Below are positions 23,445 to 33,146 of a DNA stretch of 64,000 nt, piece by piece. A model generated the notes under the pieces. It had not been told where the DNA came from, ran no database searches, and saw nothing but the letters and a program-made list of their open reading frames with translations. The translations under genes and the position numbers were made by a program. The number at the start of each line of letters is the position of its first letter. Within the stretch, counting starts at the first letter, position 1. Source of the DNA: an uncultured Bacteroidales bacterium (GTDB taxonomy: Bacteria > Bacteroidota > Bacteroidia > Bacteroidales > Bacteroidaceae); NCBI GenBank assembly GCA_902782245.1, contig CACZMI010000001.1, positions 1 through 64,000 on the forward strand. The letters are read 5' to 3'.

Positions 23445-26400
23445 ATGTTCAAGGGATTGATAAGACGGCCTATTGCGGTTACCATGGTGCTTGTTGCGGT
23501 CATGGTATTGGGTATAGCGGCCATAAGGAAGCTGCCGGTATCACTGGTGCCGGACATAAACATTCCGCAGATAACGGTGCAGGTGACATCGGCTGATCGC
23601 AGTGCGCGTGAACTGAATGACCTGCTGCTATCTCCGCTGCGTGGGCAGTTGGTACAGACGGCCCATCTGAAGGATATTACCTGTACGGCCAAGGACGGCA
23701 GCGGACTGATTCAGATGACATTTGATTATGGTGCTGATGCTGATTACATCTTTATTGATGTGAATGAGCGTGTGGACCGTGCTACCAGCGGATGGCCGGC
23801 TGAGGAGGAGCGCCCTATGATAGCCCGTGCAAGCGCAACGGACATTCCGGCATTCTTTATAAACGTGTCACTGAAAGATGGGCGGTATGCCGGTAATGAG
23901 CGTTACCTTGAGATGAGTGACTTTACGCGTCAGGTGATAGTGCGCCGCATAGAGCAGTTGCCTCAGGTTGCCATGGTGGATATTTCAGGACAGGTGTTCC
24001 CGCAGTTGCTCATTATTCCGGATATGGAGAAACTGCGTGCCATAGGTGCTGACGAGAACACCCTGAGCAGTGCCATACAGAGTGCCAATGTACGCTTAGG
24101 GAGCCTGTCGATACGTGACGGCGAGTACCGGTTTGACGTACGCTTTGAGTCAAGCGTGGTGACACGTGAGGATGTGGAGAACGTGTGGCTCAAGCTGGGC
24201 GGACGTACATACCAGATAAAGGATCTGGCTGAGGTGCGTGAGGAGCAGCAGCGCGTAAAAGGCATGGTGAAGAGTGACGGCAGCCAGTGCGTGACGCTGG
24301 CCGTGATAAAACGTTCTGATGCACGCATGGCTGAACTGCGTGACGGCATACAGGGGCTGATGGACGCTTTTGAACGGGATTATCCGGACCTTCAGTTCCA
24401 GGTTACGCGTGACCAGACGGAACTGCTGGACTACTCCATAAACAATATGGTAAGGAACCTGCTGTTCGGTGCCCTGTTTGCCTGTATAATCATATTCTTT
24501 TTCATGCAGGATGTACGCAGCCCTCTGCTGGTGGTCATTACCATTCCTACGGCGCTCATTCTGTCTTTCCTGTTCTTCTATGTGATAGGTATCTCAATAA
24601 ATATAATATCATTGTCAGGCCTGGTGCTGGGCTTGGGAATGATGGTTGATAACTCAATCATCACGATAGACAATATAACCCAGCGTTGGCAGAAGGGAGA
24701 ACTATTGGCTGATGCCTGTGTTTATGGCACCCAGGAGGTGTTTACACCTATGCTGAGTTCTGTGCTTACCACCTGCGCCATATTCATTCCGCTGATATTC
24801 ATGAGCGGCATAGCAGGGGCTCTGTTCTATGATGAGGCTATGGCTGTTACGATTACACTGCTGTCTGCCCTTATTGTCTCTGTTTTGGTTGTTCCGGTGT
24901 ACTACTACAGGTTCTATAAGAAACAACCGTGCTTTACGCCTAACAGGTTCATAAGCCGAATCAGCGTGGGTAATATGACAGGTGGTTATGACCGCATACT
25001 GAGCTGGTTTTTCCGCCGCAGGGGTGTGATGTGGGGTATATTCGCTGTGGCCGTGGTGCTTATAGGCGTGCTGTTCGTGAATCTGGACAAACAGAAGTTG
25101 CCTACACTTTCACATAGTGATACTCTGGTAAATATTGAGTGGAACGAGCGTATATCAATAGAGGAGAACAACCGCCGCTGCGAGGAGATAGTGGCGCAGT
25201 TCCCGGATAAGGTGGAGCAATATACCGCCATGACAGGTGCGCAGCAGTTCGCGTTGTCACATACACGTGAGATTGGTCTGTCAGAGGCCATAATCTACCT
25301 TAAGGCGGGCAGCACAAAGGATATTGAAGATATTGAGAATGAGGTGGCCGGTTATATTACAGGACATTGGCCTGAGGCGGTCCATGACTGTCAGGCATCA
25401 GGCAACATATTTGACATGCTGTTCTCTGACAAGGAGGCCCCGCTTGTGGCCAGGATAAAGCGTACTGACGGTTCCACACCGGAGCCAGAGCAGCTTACTA
25501 CGCTGCTGGCATCAATACGCACGGCCATGCCTGGCGTGGAGATACAGCCTGCCGAATGGAACGAGTACATTGAGCTTATCACGGATCCGGAGCGTCTGGC
25601 TCTGTATGACGTGAGTTTTAACCAGATACTGGGCTACCTGCAGAACTCCATGAACGCAAGTTCTGTGCTACGGATACAGAAGGGCGACATTTCAATGCCT
25701 GTGGTTATAGGTGTGGGCAGCAAGGAGGCCCGTGACCTGATACAGGGCAGTTACCTGGAGACCCGTGGCGGACGTGTGCCGCTGGAGATACTGCTCAAGG
25801 AGACCCGCAACCGTGACCTTAAGCAGATAACAAGCGGTGTGGACGGCGAGTTCTATCCGCTGGTGCTTGATGTCAGGGGGCGTGAGGCACGTCGTGTCAT
25901 GGATGCGGTACAGAAGGTGGTGCGCGGGGATGACAGGTTTGATGTGAGCTTTAGCGGTACATACTTCAGTAACCGTGAGATGATAAAGGAACTTTGCAGT
26001 GTGCTGGTCATTTCAATACTGCTGCTGTTCTTTATCCTGGCGGCTCAGTTTGAGAGCCTGGTGCAGCCGTTCATAATACTTAGCGAACTTATAATTGACA
26101 TATTTGCCGTATTGGGTATTCTGTGGCTGTTTGGCGAGAGCCTGAACCTGATGTCCATGATAGGTATGGTAGTTATGTGCGGTATAGTTATCAATGACTC
26201 CATACTTAAGGTGGATACCATAAACCGTCTGCGTGAGCAGGGAATGGGTCTGAAGCATGCCATACTGGAGGCCGGCGGACGCCGTCTGAAGGCTATCATC
26301 ATGACATCGCTCACTACCATTCTGGCCATTGCGCCTTTCCTGGTACGCGGTGACATGGGTAGTGACCTGCAATACCCGCTGTCACTGGCTCTGATAAGCG

Positions 26401-26480
26401 GCATGATAGCCGGTACCTTTGTGAGCGTGTTCTTTGTACCTCTGGCTTATTACGTAATCTATAAGTCCACGGAGAAATGA
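23445..26480 (+). CDS. RND efflux pump subunit 1 (AcrB/MdtB-like)
   Basis: A ~1011-aa inner-membrane proton-driven pump from the ATG at 23445. It has the twelve-helix plan in two halves: first helix (PIAVTMVLVAVMVLGIAAI), porter loop with VPDINIPQITVQV, TM2-6 block (~330-500) with GLVLGLGMMVDNSIITIDNI, and the second half with GMVVMCGIVINDSILKVDTINRL. The usual charged pair of TM4 appears as MMVDNS rather than DDAIV, so the proton relay should be checked. It is followed by a second RND gene with a 4-base overlap, suggesting a heteromeric pump like MdtBC or one with a dedicated substrate. Confidence 0.9.
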   Translation: MFKGLIRRPIAVTMVLVAVMVLGIAAIRKLPVSLVPDINIPQITVQVTSADRSARELNDLLLSPLRGQLVQTAHLKDITCTAKDGSGLIQMTFDYGADADYIFIDVNERVDRATSGWPAEEERPMIARASATDIPAFFINVSLKDGRYAGNERYLEMSDFTRQVIVRRIEQLPQVAMVDISGQVFPQLLIIPDMEKLRAIGADENTLSSAIQSANVRLGSLSIRDGEYRFDVRFESSVVTREDVENVWLKLGGRTYQIKDLAEVREEQQRVKGMVKSDGSQCVTLAVIKRSDARMAELRDGIQGLMDAFERDYPDLQFQVTRDQTELLDYSINNMVRNLLFGALFACIIIFFFMQDVRSPLLVVITIPTALILSFLFFYVIGISINIISLSGLVLGLGMMVDNSIITIDNITQRWQKGELLADACVYGTQEVFTPMLSSVLTTCAIFIPLIFMSGIAGALFYDEAMAVTITLLSALIVSVLVVPVYYYRFYKKQPCFTPNRFISRISVGNMTGGYDRILSWFFRRRGVMWGIFAVAVVLIGVLFVNLDKQKLPTLSHSDTLVNIEWNERISIEENNRRCEEIVAQFPDKVEQYTAMTGAQQFALSHTREIGLSEAIIYLKAGSTKDIEDIENEVAGYITGHWPEAVHDCQASGNIFDMLFSDKEAPLVARIKRTDGSTPEPEQLTTLLASIRTAMPGVEIQPAEWNEYIELITDPERLALYDVSFNQILGYLQNSMNASSVLRIQKGDISMPVVIGVGSKEARDLIQGSYLETRGGRVPLEILLKETRNRDLKQITSGVDGEFYPLVLDVRGREARRVMDAVQKVVRGDDRFDVSFSGTYFSNREMIKELCSVLVISILLLFFILAAQFESLVQPFIILSELIIDIFAVLGILWLFGESLNLMSMIGMVVMCGIVINDSILKVDTINRLREQGMGLKHAILEAGGRRLKAIIMTSLTTILAIAPFLVRGDMGSDLQYPLSLALISGMIAGTFVSVFFVPLAYYVIYKSTEK

Positions 26481-29400
26481 AGAACCACGCCTTTTCCATA
26501 ATCCTGATAATGATTGTGCTGATGCTTGTGGGTGCGGCATGCATTCCGCTGCTGAATGTGCAGTACAACCCTATCCAGGAGAACAGGAACCTGACGGTGT
26601 CATTCAGCGGAAGCGGGTCAGCCCGCGTGATTGAGACGGAGGTGACATCAGTGATAGAGGGTGCGCTGAATACGGTGGCTGGCGTGGAGAACATACGCGC
26701 CAACTCATACCAGGGCGGCGGAAACATATCACTGAGTTTCAAGAAGGGTACGGATATGGAGACTACGCGCTTTGACGTATCGACACGTCTCAGACAGATA
26801 AGGGCCAAACTGCCGGAGGGTACGCGCGTGAGCGTGAGCGGATCGGCCAGCGGTGGCGGACGCGGCAGGCAGCGCATACTGCAATACACGATAAACGCTG
26901 ACATGCCGGCTACGGAGATAGTGCGTTATGCCGACGAGCATCTGCTTACGCCGCTGTCAAGGGTTGAGGGGGTGGACGGCGTGGAGACATCGGGCGCCAT
27001 GCCTTTTGAGTGGGTGCTGACGTTTGATCCAAACTCGCTGCGTGCTGCATGGCTTACACCGAATAGTTTGAGCACGGCGCTGGGCCGTTACTTCCAGAAC
27101 AGCATTGTGGGAACGGAGATAATGGAGGACCGCCTGATGCTGGTGAGACTGCGCACGCCGGACCTGAAGGGTGAACTGGAGCGTATCCCTGTGAGCAAGG
27201 TGGGTGACAGGCTGTACCGCATGGGGGACTTTGCGACGGTGACATATCAGGAGCAGACGCCCTACTCCTACAACCGCATAAACGGACTGAACACCATCAA
27301 CCTGACGGTGTATGCCGAGGAGGAGATAAACACCATAACGGTGACGGGAGAGGTGAAGCGGAGGATGGATGAACTGAAAGAGTCTCTGCCGGAGAGTTAC
27401 GCGGTAAAGCTGAGTTATGACGCATCGGAATATCTGAACAATGAGATACAGAAGATTTTCCTGAGGGCAGTGATGTCACTGGCCATACTGCTGCTGTTTG
27501 TGCTGGCGGTGAGCCGCAGCCTGCGCTACCTGACGGTGATAGGGCTTACCATTGTGGTGAACCTGCTCAGTGCGGTGATATTCTACAAACTGTTTGGGGT
27601 GGATATTGAACTCTACTCAATGGCGGGTATAACGGTGTCATTAGGTATAATAATTGATACGGCAATAGTGATTGCCGACCACTATACATATTACGGTAAC
27701 CGTAAGGTGATGTTCTCCATTACGGGTGCGCTGCTGACAACGATTGCGGCGCTGCTGCTGGTGTTCTTCCTGCCGGAGAACTCCAGAGCGAACCTGACGG
27801 ATTTTATATGGGTGATAGTGATTAACCTGACGCTCTCAATCCTGATTGCGTTCCTGTTTGTGCCGGCACTGCTCCAGTACTGGCCATTAGAGAACAAGGG
27901 TGTGGTAAGGAACACCATGAGACGACGCCGCAGGCTGGTACGCCGCAGCGCACGCTATGAGCGGCTGACGACATGGAGCCGCAGGCACAGGTGGGTTTAT
28001 GTGGTGGCGATACTGCTGCTGTTCGGGATACCCATACAGCTGCTGCCCGGGCAGGTTAAACACCGGAATACGGACAGATGGGAGAATGAGAGCAAGGGCG
28101 GACTGGTGGGACTGTACAACAAGACCATTGGCAGTAAGTGGTACCAGAGGAACAAGGCGTGGTTTGAGTACCCTATAGGCGGTACGCTGAACCTGTTCCA
28201 GAAGCATTCAGGCGGCAGGATGTCTTTTAACCGTGACGAGGAGAAGCGTGATGTGGTGCTGAGCGTGCACGCCAACATGGCGGAGGGACAGAACGTGCAG
28301 CAGCTGAACGAGATAGTACGTGAGATGGAGAACTGGCTGCAGCAGTTTGATGAGATAAGTGACTTCTACACCAGCCTTTCAGGAACAAGCGGCACGATAG
28401 AGATTCATTTCAAGGATGAGTACCGGAACAGCCGTTTTCCGTATGACCTGAAGCAGCAGCTGTGGGGCAAGGCGATACGGTACGGCGGAGCGACCTGGAA
28501 CATTCCGGCACTGGATGAGAACGACCAGTATCTGAGCAACAGCGTCTATAGGACCAGCTGGTCACATTCAATACAGTTGTACGGTTATAACTATGACCTG
28601 CTGTACCGGTATGCGGAAGAGTTGATTGATACACTGAAACAGAACCGGCGCGTGAACGGCCAGGCAGGTTTCTCGGCCGGCGGGTACGGGGCGTATGTGA
28701 ACAGTGAATTCTATCTTGATATGGACAGGGAGAAGATTGTACGCAGCGGGACGAACCTAAACCGGTACTTCTCTTTCTTGGGTGAGCAGTTGTATGACAA
28801 CAGCACGGGCCGGGTGTATGACGGGCGCGGATATACGCCTGTGAGGGTGAGATCGGCAGAGAGGGATTACTATGACCTGTGGCATATACGTAATGACATG
28901 GTGCTGATAGACAGCGTGAACACGCGCCTGAATGACCTGGGGTCAATTACCAAACGGCGGACAGGACTGAACATACAGCGTAACAACCAGGAGTACGTGA
29001 TTGCCGTGGGGTATGAGTTCATAGGGTCATACGACCTTTTGTCCAGGATGGAGCAGGAACAGATAAAGCGGCTGAACGAGACGTTGCCTATGGGGTTCCG
29101 CGCGGGTGGCGGCGGCGGATACGGCTGGTGGAACGAGCAGAAGCAGCGCACGGCGCTGATATTTGTAGTGGTGCTGGTGATTTTTATGATTTGCGCATCG
29201 ATGTTTGAGTCATTCAGGAACGCGCTGGTGATTGTGCTGCTGATACCGGTCAGTTTCATGGGGCTGTTCCTGGCATATCCCATATTCGGAGTGTCGTTCG
29301 GGCAGGGCGGATTTGCGGCCATGATTATGCTGTGCGGTATCACGGTCAATGCGGGGATTTACCTGACATCAGAATATCGTACCATTGCGGAGGCTTCGGG

Positions 29401-29695
29401 CCGAACAGGGCTCAAGACCTACATCAAAGCGTATAACCGCAAGATTATTCCAACTATGCTTACTATCCTGAGCACGGTGCTGGGGTTGATTCCGTTCCTG
29501 TTTGACGGACGGCAGAACCAGTTTTGGTTCAGCTTTGCGGTGGGTGTTATGAGCGGGATGCTGTTCTCTGTGATTGCCATTGTGATGGTGATGCCGGTGT
29601 TCTTCCCGATGGAAGATAGGAAAAAGAGGGAGTGGAAGCTGGTGCGGAGGATTGGCGGGTTGATAAAGAGAAAGGTTTTTCAGGTTACTAACTGA
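26477..29695 (+). CDS. RND efflux pump subunit 2
   Basis: A 1072-aa second RND protein whose ATG overlaps the stop of the first (ATGA). TM4 reads GITVSLGIIIDTAIVIADHY. The second porter loop carries extra insertions, including a basic stretch RRRRRLVRRSARYERL (~477-492) before TM7 and long Tyr/Asn-rich segments. The last helices include MIMLCGITVNAGIYLTSEYR. It is longer than typical AcrB-type proteins (~1030). The strong divergence from the partner and the Asp in TM4 suggest a heteromeric pump in which the subunits carry out different tasks. No substrate is evident. Proximity to the NVEAL genes makes the exported peptide one possibility. Confidence 0.9.
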   Translation: MKNHAFSIILIMIVLMLVGAACIPLLNVQYNPIQENRNLTVSFSGSGSARVIETEVTSVIEGALNTVAGVENIRANSYQGGGNISLSFKKGTDMETTRFDVSTRLRQIRAKLPEGTRVSVSGSASGGGRGRQRILQYTINADMPATEIVRYADEHLLTPLSRVEGVDGVETSGAMPFEWVLTFDPNSLRAAWLTPNSLSTALGRYFQNSIVGTEIMEDRLMLVRLRTPDLKGELERIPVSKVGDRLYRMGDFATVTYQEQTPYSYNRINGLNTINLTVYAEEEINTITVTGEVKRRMDELKESLPESYAVKLSYDASEYLNNEIQKIFLRAVMSLAILLLFVLAVSRSLRYLTVIGLTIVVNLLSAVIFYKLFGVDIELYSMAGITVSLGIIIDTAIVIADHYTYYGNRKVMFSITGALLTTIAALLLVFFLPENSRANLTDFIWVIVINLTLSILIAFLFVPALLQYWPLENKGVVRNTMRRRRRLVRRSARYERLTTWSRRHRWVYVVAILLLFGIPIQLLPGQVKHRNTDRWENESKGGLVGLYNKTIGSKWYQRNKAWFEYPIGGTLNLFQKHSGGRMSFNRDEEKRDVVLSVHANMAEGQNVQQLNEIVREMENWLQQFDEISDFYTSLSGTSGTIEIHFKDEYRNSRFPYDLKQQLWGKAIRYGGATWNIPALDENDQYLSNSVYRTSWSHSIQLYGYNYDLLYRYAEELIDTLKQNRRVNGQAGFSAGGYGAYVNSEFYLDMDREKIVRSGTNLNRYFSFLGEQLYDNSTGRVYDGRGYTPVRVRSAERDYYDLWHIRNDMVLIDSVNTRLNDLGSITKRRTGLNIQRNNQEYVIAVGYEFIGSYDLLSRMEQEQIKRLNETLPMGFRAGGGGGYGWWNEQKQRTALIFVVVLVIFMICASMFESFRNALVIVLLIPVSFMGLFLAYPIFGVSFGQGGFAAMIMLCGITVNAGIYLTSEYRTIAEASGRTGLKTYIKAYNRKIIPTMLTILSTVLGLIPFLFDGRQNQFWFSFAVGVMSGMLFSVIAIVMVMPVFFPMEDRKKREWKLVRRIGGLIKRKVFQVTN

Positions 29696-29713
29696 TTATT
29701 GTTTTGTTGAGTT

Positions 29714-30280
29714 ATGATGGATAGTTTTCTTGTTTGTTTGAACTGGACGGTGCAGGTTGAACCTGTTGCCTTAATTGTTGTTGTATCATTTTTTACTGTT
29801 ATGACACTCTGGGGGATTTTTAGTAGCAGAAATAGGGAGGCTAATTATACCAATTGCTTTTCCAACAAGTATTATGAAATGAAGTCTGATGATGCGCATC
29901 AAGATACTGGAGAAAAGAAGAATGCGAAGGACTACAAAGGTTTGTTTGAGGAATTCAGGCATTCAAGGCTTTATGCCGAGATTGTTGTTGCACTGGCATC
30001 TGATGATATTATCCAAGAGCAGAACCTGACAGACTTGAAGAAGGTGTTATATGAGTTTTTTATTGAATTCAGGCTGTATCTGTATGAGATTGGGCCTAAG
30101 TTGTCTGATACGGATATTGACTTCTGTATATTAACTCTGGCTGGCATTAAACAAAAGCATATGAATAAACTGATTGGGATTTCTCCATCGGGAATACGGC
30201 TGAAAAAGCAGCGGATGAAGGAAAAGTTGCCTGGTAGGATTTATAGGAATGTTTTTAGGGTTGAGCATTGTATTTATTGA
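29714..30280 (+). CDS. Membrane-anchored HTH protein without TPR sensor
   Basis: A 188-aa protein: one N-terminal membrane helix (~16-37, VALIVVVSFFTVMTLWGIFS), a charged linker, then a helical cytosolic domain ending in a helix-turn-helix (~135-170: LSDTDIDFCILTLAGIKQKH, then LIGISPSGIRLKKQRMKEKL). This end aligns in layout with the C-terminus of the TPR regulator at 8962 (LSKQDLLILRLSIVG, then TNTQYKTVHQQRRRAIQK). It looks like a regulator of the same family that lacks the periplasmic TPR sensor. It follows the RND genes by 18 bases and is followed by an 8-G run (30281-30288). Confidence 0.65.
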   Translation: MMDSFLVCLNWTVQVEPVALIVVVSFFTVMTLWGIFSSRNREANYTNCFSNKYYEMKSDDAHQDTGEKKNAKDYKGLFEEFRHSRLYAEIVVALASDDIIQEQNLTDLKKVLYEFFIEFRLYLYEIGPKLSDTDIDFCILTLAGIKQKHMNKLIGISPSGIRLKKQRMKEKLPGRIYRNVFRVEHCIY

Positions 30281-30396
30281 GGGGGGGGATGAGATGTGAC
30301 TTGTGGAGGAGAAGAAGTATCTGATTACTTAAATTATTTCTCTAAAAAGGATTATTCCTACATTTTTAAATATACAAACATCTAATAAATAGAAAT

Positions 30397-32700
30397 ATGA
30401 TAAATGATGAATGGCCAATATCGCCAACATTTCTTAGCCTGAGAGAGAATTGTCATGAAGATACTATCAAATGTAACAGAGATGGGATTTATTATCCTGA
30501 TTATTTACGTGGATTTATTGCTGACTTATCCCGAGATAAGAGTATTCAAAATGCATTATCATTATTCCAGTTTGTTCCAGCTGATTTTAAGCCTTTAGAT
30601 ACGAATAGTGGCGAAGGAGTATCAATCATTTGGAATGAACATATAGAAGCTAAAATAAAAAGTATTTTGGGCGACCGAAAAATAATCAGGATAGATAGTG
30701 GTACTTTTATCCAAAATGGAAGAATATGTGACTCCTTTAGGGACTGTGGTTATAAAGCAAACTGTTTCAAAAACGATAGTAATGTCGCGATATTTGCAAA
30801 AGAGGTGTTAAACAATTATGATCCAAATACAACTGAATATTTAGAGGAACTGAAATCAATAATATGTGATATCAATAATGATAAAGAAATTAAAAATAAA
30901 ATAAAGTGGGAAGAATATGATTCTAACAATACAAAAAGATTTTACATTCATTATACATGCCCTTATTCCTTATTTGAAGAGTATGTTTTCCCAATATATT
31001 CTCAAGGCCGTTTAATAGCATGTCTTATGCTTGGACAATTGGCAAGAGAGAACTTTGATAAAGAAGAATGTTTTGCTGACTATAGACATGAAATGTCTAC
31101 TTATATAGATATTGAGAAAACAGTAGAAACAATAAAAGTATTAGATAATACAAAATGGAACAAAAGATTAGATACGATAATTTCCAGAATAGAGACTTTT
31201 GAAGAACGCTTAACTGAACATATAAACTCAAAAAACACAACATACATAAACACAAAATTTGAAGAAATAGAACATCAGTTTCGAGAGGGAGTTCGGAATA
31301 TCAGCATCAAAAAACAAAATATTACTTCAAAATTTTCCTATATCTTGAATAATGCCTTTGATAATATACGAAAGTACTTTGATGTTGGTAACGATGGTTT
31401 TATTAGCATGTTTGCTATACCTATTGACATTAGCCATAATGAATTGTTTCCAATAGGTTGGTCTGGTTTCTCTTTTGACGGAAAAGATAAAGTACAGTAC
31501 TCTTTTAGCTTTAAGCAGTTAAAAGGGTTAGATGAATCGGAGTCAAAACATAATGATCTTATTTTAGCAGCAGCAAGCGAACCTATCAGAAAAAAATATG
31601 ATTTCAATAAAGATGTATTTTTCTATAGAAAGCAAGTTGACGAAGAGGTTGCTTACATTGTGTGGAAACGCCATAGTAGCAAATTGATGAAATATAAAAA
31701 TGAAAAGTATTTTGATGAATATAAGAAAGCTCTGAGAAATTTTTATTCTCTTGTTTTTGAATGCTATTCTTATACCCATGAAGAAAGAATAAAATTATTA
31801 CTAGAAACGATAATAAGAGAATGCGCCCATGAATCAGCCCATTTCATTTTGCCAGCAATAGACATACTAGATAAGCACATAAACATGGTACCAGCACAAA
31901 TGATAAATAGAACAGATTTAAAGCATTATTATAATTATGAATTAATACCATTTGAAAACAACAAAAATAAAATTAAGGAATTACTATATCAGCTTAAAGA
32001 TATCTATATACGACCACCTATAATTTTTTCTGATAATCTTCAAATTAAAAAAGAATACAAATCAATTACTCTCTTGTTTTATAAACTGAGAGATATGCGA
32101 GAAGAAAGAGCAAAAGATTCCCACAAAAGTATACAATATGGAAACATAAATATTAATGAGGAAATCAAGCTTGATGAAGCTTATTTCAGTCATGCCATTT
32201 TTAATTTGTTGGATAATGCAATTAAATATGGCTTTGACGGAAGTAATATTTATATAAAGATAAATGTTGATAAACAAAATGACAGATTGATTATTCAAAT
32301 TGTTAGTTATGGAATAGAAATAAAAAAAGAAGATAAGATATACAACCTGTGGGAACGAGGCGATAAGGCGTCAAGTATGGCACAAGGGGAAGGCATTGGT
32401 ATGTATATCGTAAAAAAAATTTGTGAGGCACACAACGGGACAATTACACATAAGAGCGAACTATTGAGTATTTATAATATTCCTGTTTTATTTAATTATA
32501 AGTACAAACGAGAATTAGCAAAAGATTTTTCACAAGAAGAAATAAAACAGTTTGATTATGAAATAGAGCGTCTTTCTAAATCAACAGAAACCGAAGTAGT
32601 GAACGATCATAAATATATTAATTATGCCTATGTTTTTGCTACACGAATTAAAGAACCCACATTTAGGAACACTTTTATTATTACGTTACCCTTACATTGA
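30397..32700 (+). CDS. PocR-domain sensor histidine kinase
   Basis: A 767-aa cytosolic kinase with no membrane helix. Residues ~50-255 resemble a PocR ligand-binding domain, with the cysteine pattern ICDSFRDCGYKANCF and the HYTCPYSLFEEYVFPIY...RLIACLMLGQ end. The middle (~300-450) is an unassigned sensor region. The phosphoacceptor His is probably in RECAHESAHFILPAIDILDK (~472-490). The ATPase part has the N-box HAIFNLLDNAIKYGF (~605) and the G-box GEGIGMYIVKKICEAHNGTI (~665-685). The next gene is a receiver with no output domain, then an interrupted membrane protein. The AT-rich composition and flanking defence genes suggest an acquired phage- or stress-sensing cassette. Confidence 0.8.
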   Translation: MINDEWPISPTFLSLRENCHEDTIKCNRDGIYYPDYLRGFIADLSRDKSIQNALSLFQFVPADFKPLDTNSGEGVSIIWNEHIEAKIKSILGDRKIIRIDSGTFIQNGRICDSFRDCGYKANCFKNDSNVAIFAKEVLNNYDPNTTEYLEELKSIICDINNDKEIKNKIKWEEYDSNNTKRFYIHYTCPYSLFEEYVFPIYSQGRLIACLMLGQLARENFDKEECFADYRHEMSTYIDIEKTVETIKVLDNTKWNKRLDTIISRIETFEERLTEHINSKNTTYINTKFEEIEHQFREGVRNISIKKQNITSKFSYILNNAFDNIRKYFDVGNDGFISMFAIPIDISHNELFPIGWSGFSFDGKDKVQYSFSFKQLKGLDESESKHNDLILAAASEPIRKKYDFNKDVFFYRKQVDEEVAYIVWKRHSSKLMKYKNEKYFDEYKKALRNFYSLVFECYSYTHEERIKLLLETIIRECAHESAHFILPAIDILDKHINMVPAQMINRTDLKHYYNYELIPFENNKNKIKELLYQLKDIYIRPPIIFSDNLQIKKEYKSITLLFYKLRDMREERAKDSHKSIQYGNININEEIKLDEAYFSHAIFNLLDNAIKYGFDGSNIYIKINVDKQNDRLIIQIVSYGIEIKKEDKIYNLWERGDKASSMAQGEGIGMYIVKKICEAHNGTITHKSELLSIYNIPVLFNYKYKRELAKDFSQEEIKQFDYEIERLSKSTETEVVNDHKYINYAYVFATRIKEPTFRNTFIITLPLH

Positions 32701-32711
32701 TATTTTGTATT

Positions 32712-33146
32712 ATGGAAAGAAAAAAGATATTGCTTGTAGAGGATGATAACAGTATCTTAAGGATGCTTGAAGAGGCTATTGATCCTTATTCTGAGATAAT
32801 AAGGGTCAGGGCTGTAGATGAAGCTCTTGGGGCATTTAAAGAAAATGGTCCATTTGACTGTTTCATTGTTGACCTACAGATAGTGCCTAAGGGATTGGCA
32901 TTTGATAAAATGGTCGATTATCAGAATAGAGAAGGATACGCATTTTTACTAAAAATCTGGGAAGGAAAAAGCCAAGAAGAGATATCAAAATTAAAAGCCA
33001 AGACTATCATCTGTTCTGGATTTATAGAAGATTTTAAAAAAGAACATACAGATGACATAAAAGGCTTATTATTAGTTGATAAAAACAAAGATCTTAATAA
33101 ACTCAGTTTATTTGTTAATAGAATTGTAGAAAATGACAACCAATAA
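32712..33146 (+). CDS. Stand-alone response-regulator receiver
   Basis: A 144-aa single-domain receiver from the ATG at 32712. It has the acidic pair VEDDNS, the phosphoacceptor Asp in CFIVDLQI (~56), a switch Ser in TIICSGF and the Lys in LLVDKNKDL. A long insertion after the phosphoacceptor (KGLAFDKMVDYQNREGYAFL) is unusual. There is no DNA-binding or enzymatic output domain. It follows the kinase by 11 bases and overlaps the start of the membrane protein. Such single receivers relay phosphate to, or directly control, a partner; the adjacent membrane protein is the obvious candidate. Confidence 0.8.
   Translation: MERKKILLVEDDNSILRMLEEAIDPYSEIIRVRAVDEALGAFKENGPFDCFIVDLQIVPKGLAFDKMVDYQNREGYAFLLKIWEGKSQEEISKLKAKTIICSGFIEDFKKEHTDDIKGLLLVDKNKDLNKLSLFVNRIVENDNQ

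Noticed and set aside
28410..28946. 178-codon minus-strand ORF inside RND gene
   Set aside because: Shadow of the GC-rich RND coding frame; His/Arg/Ser-rich, no family.
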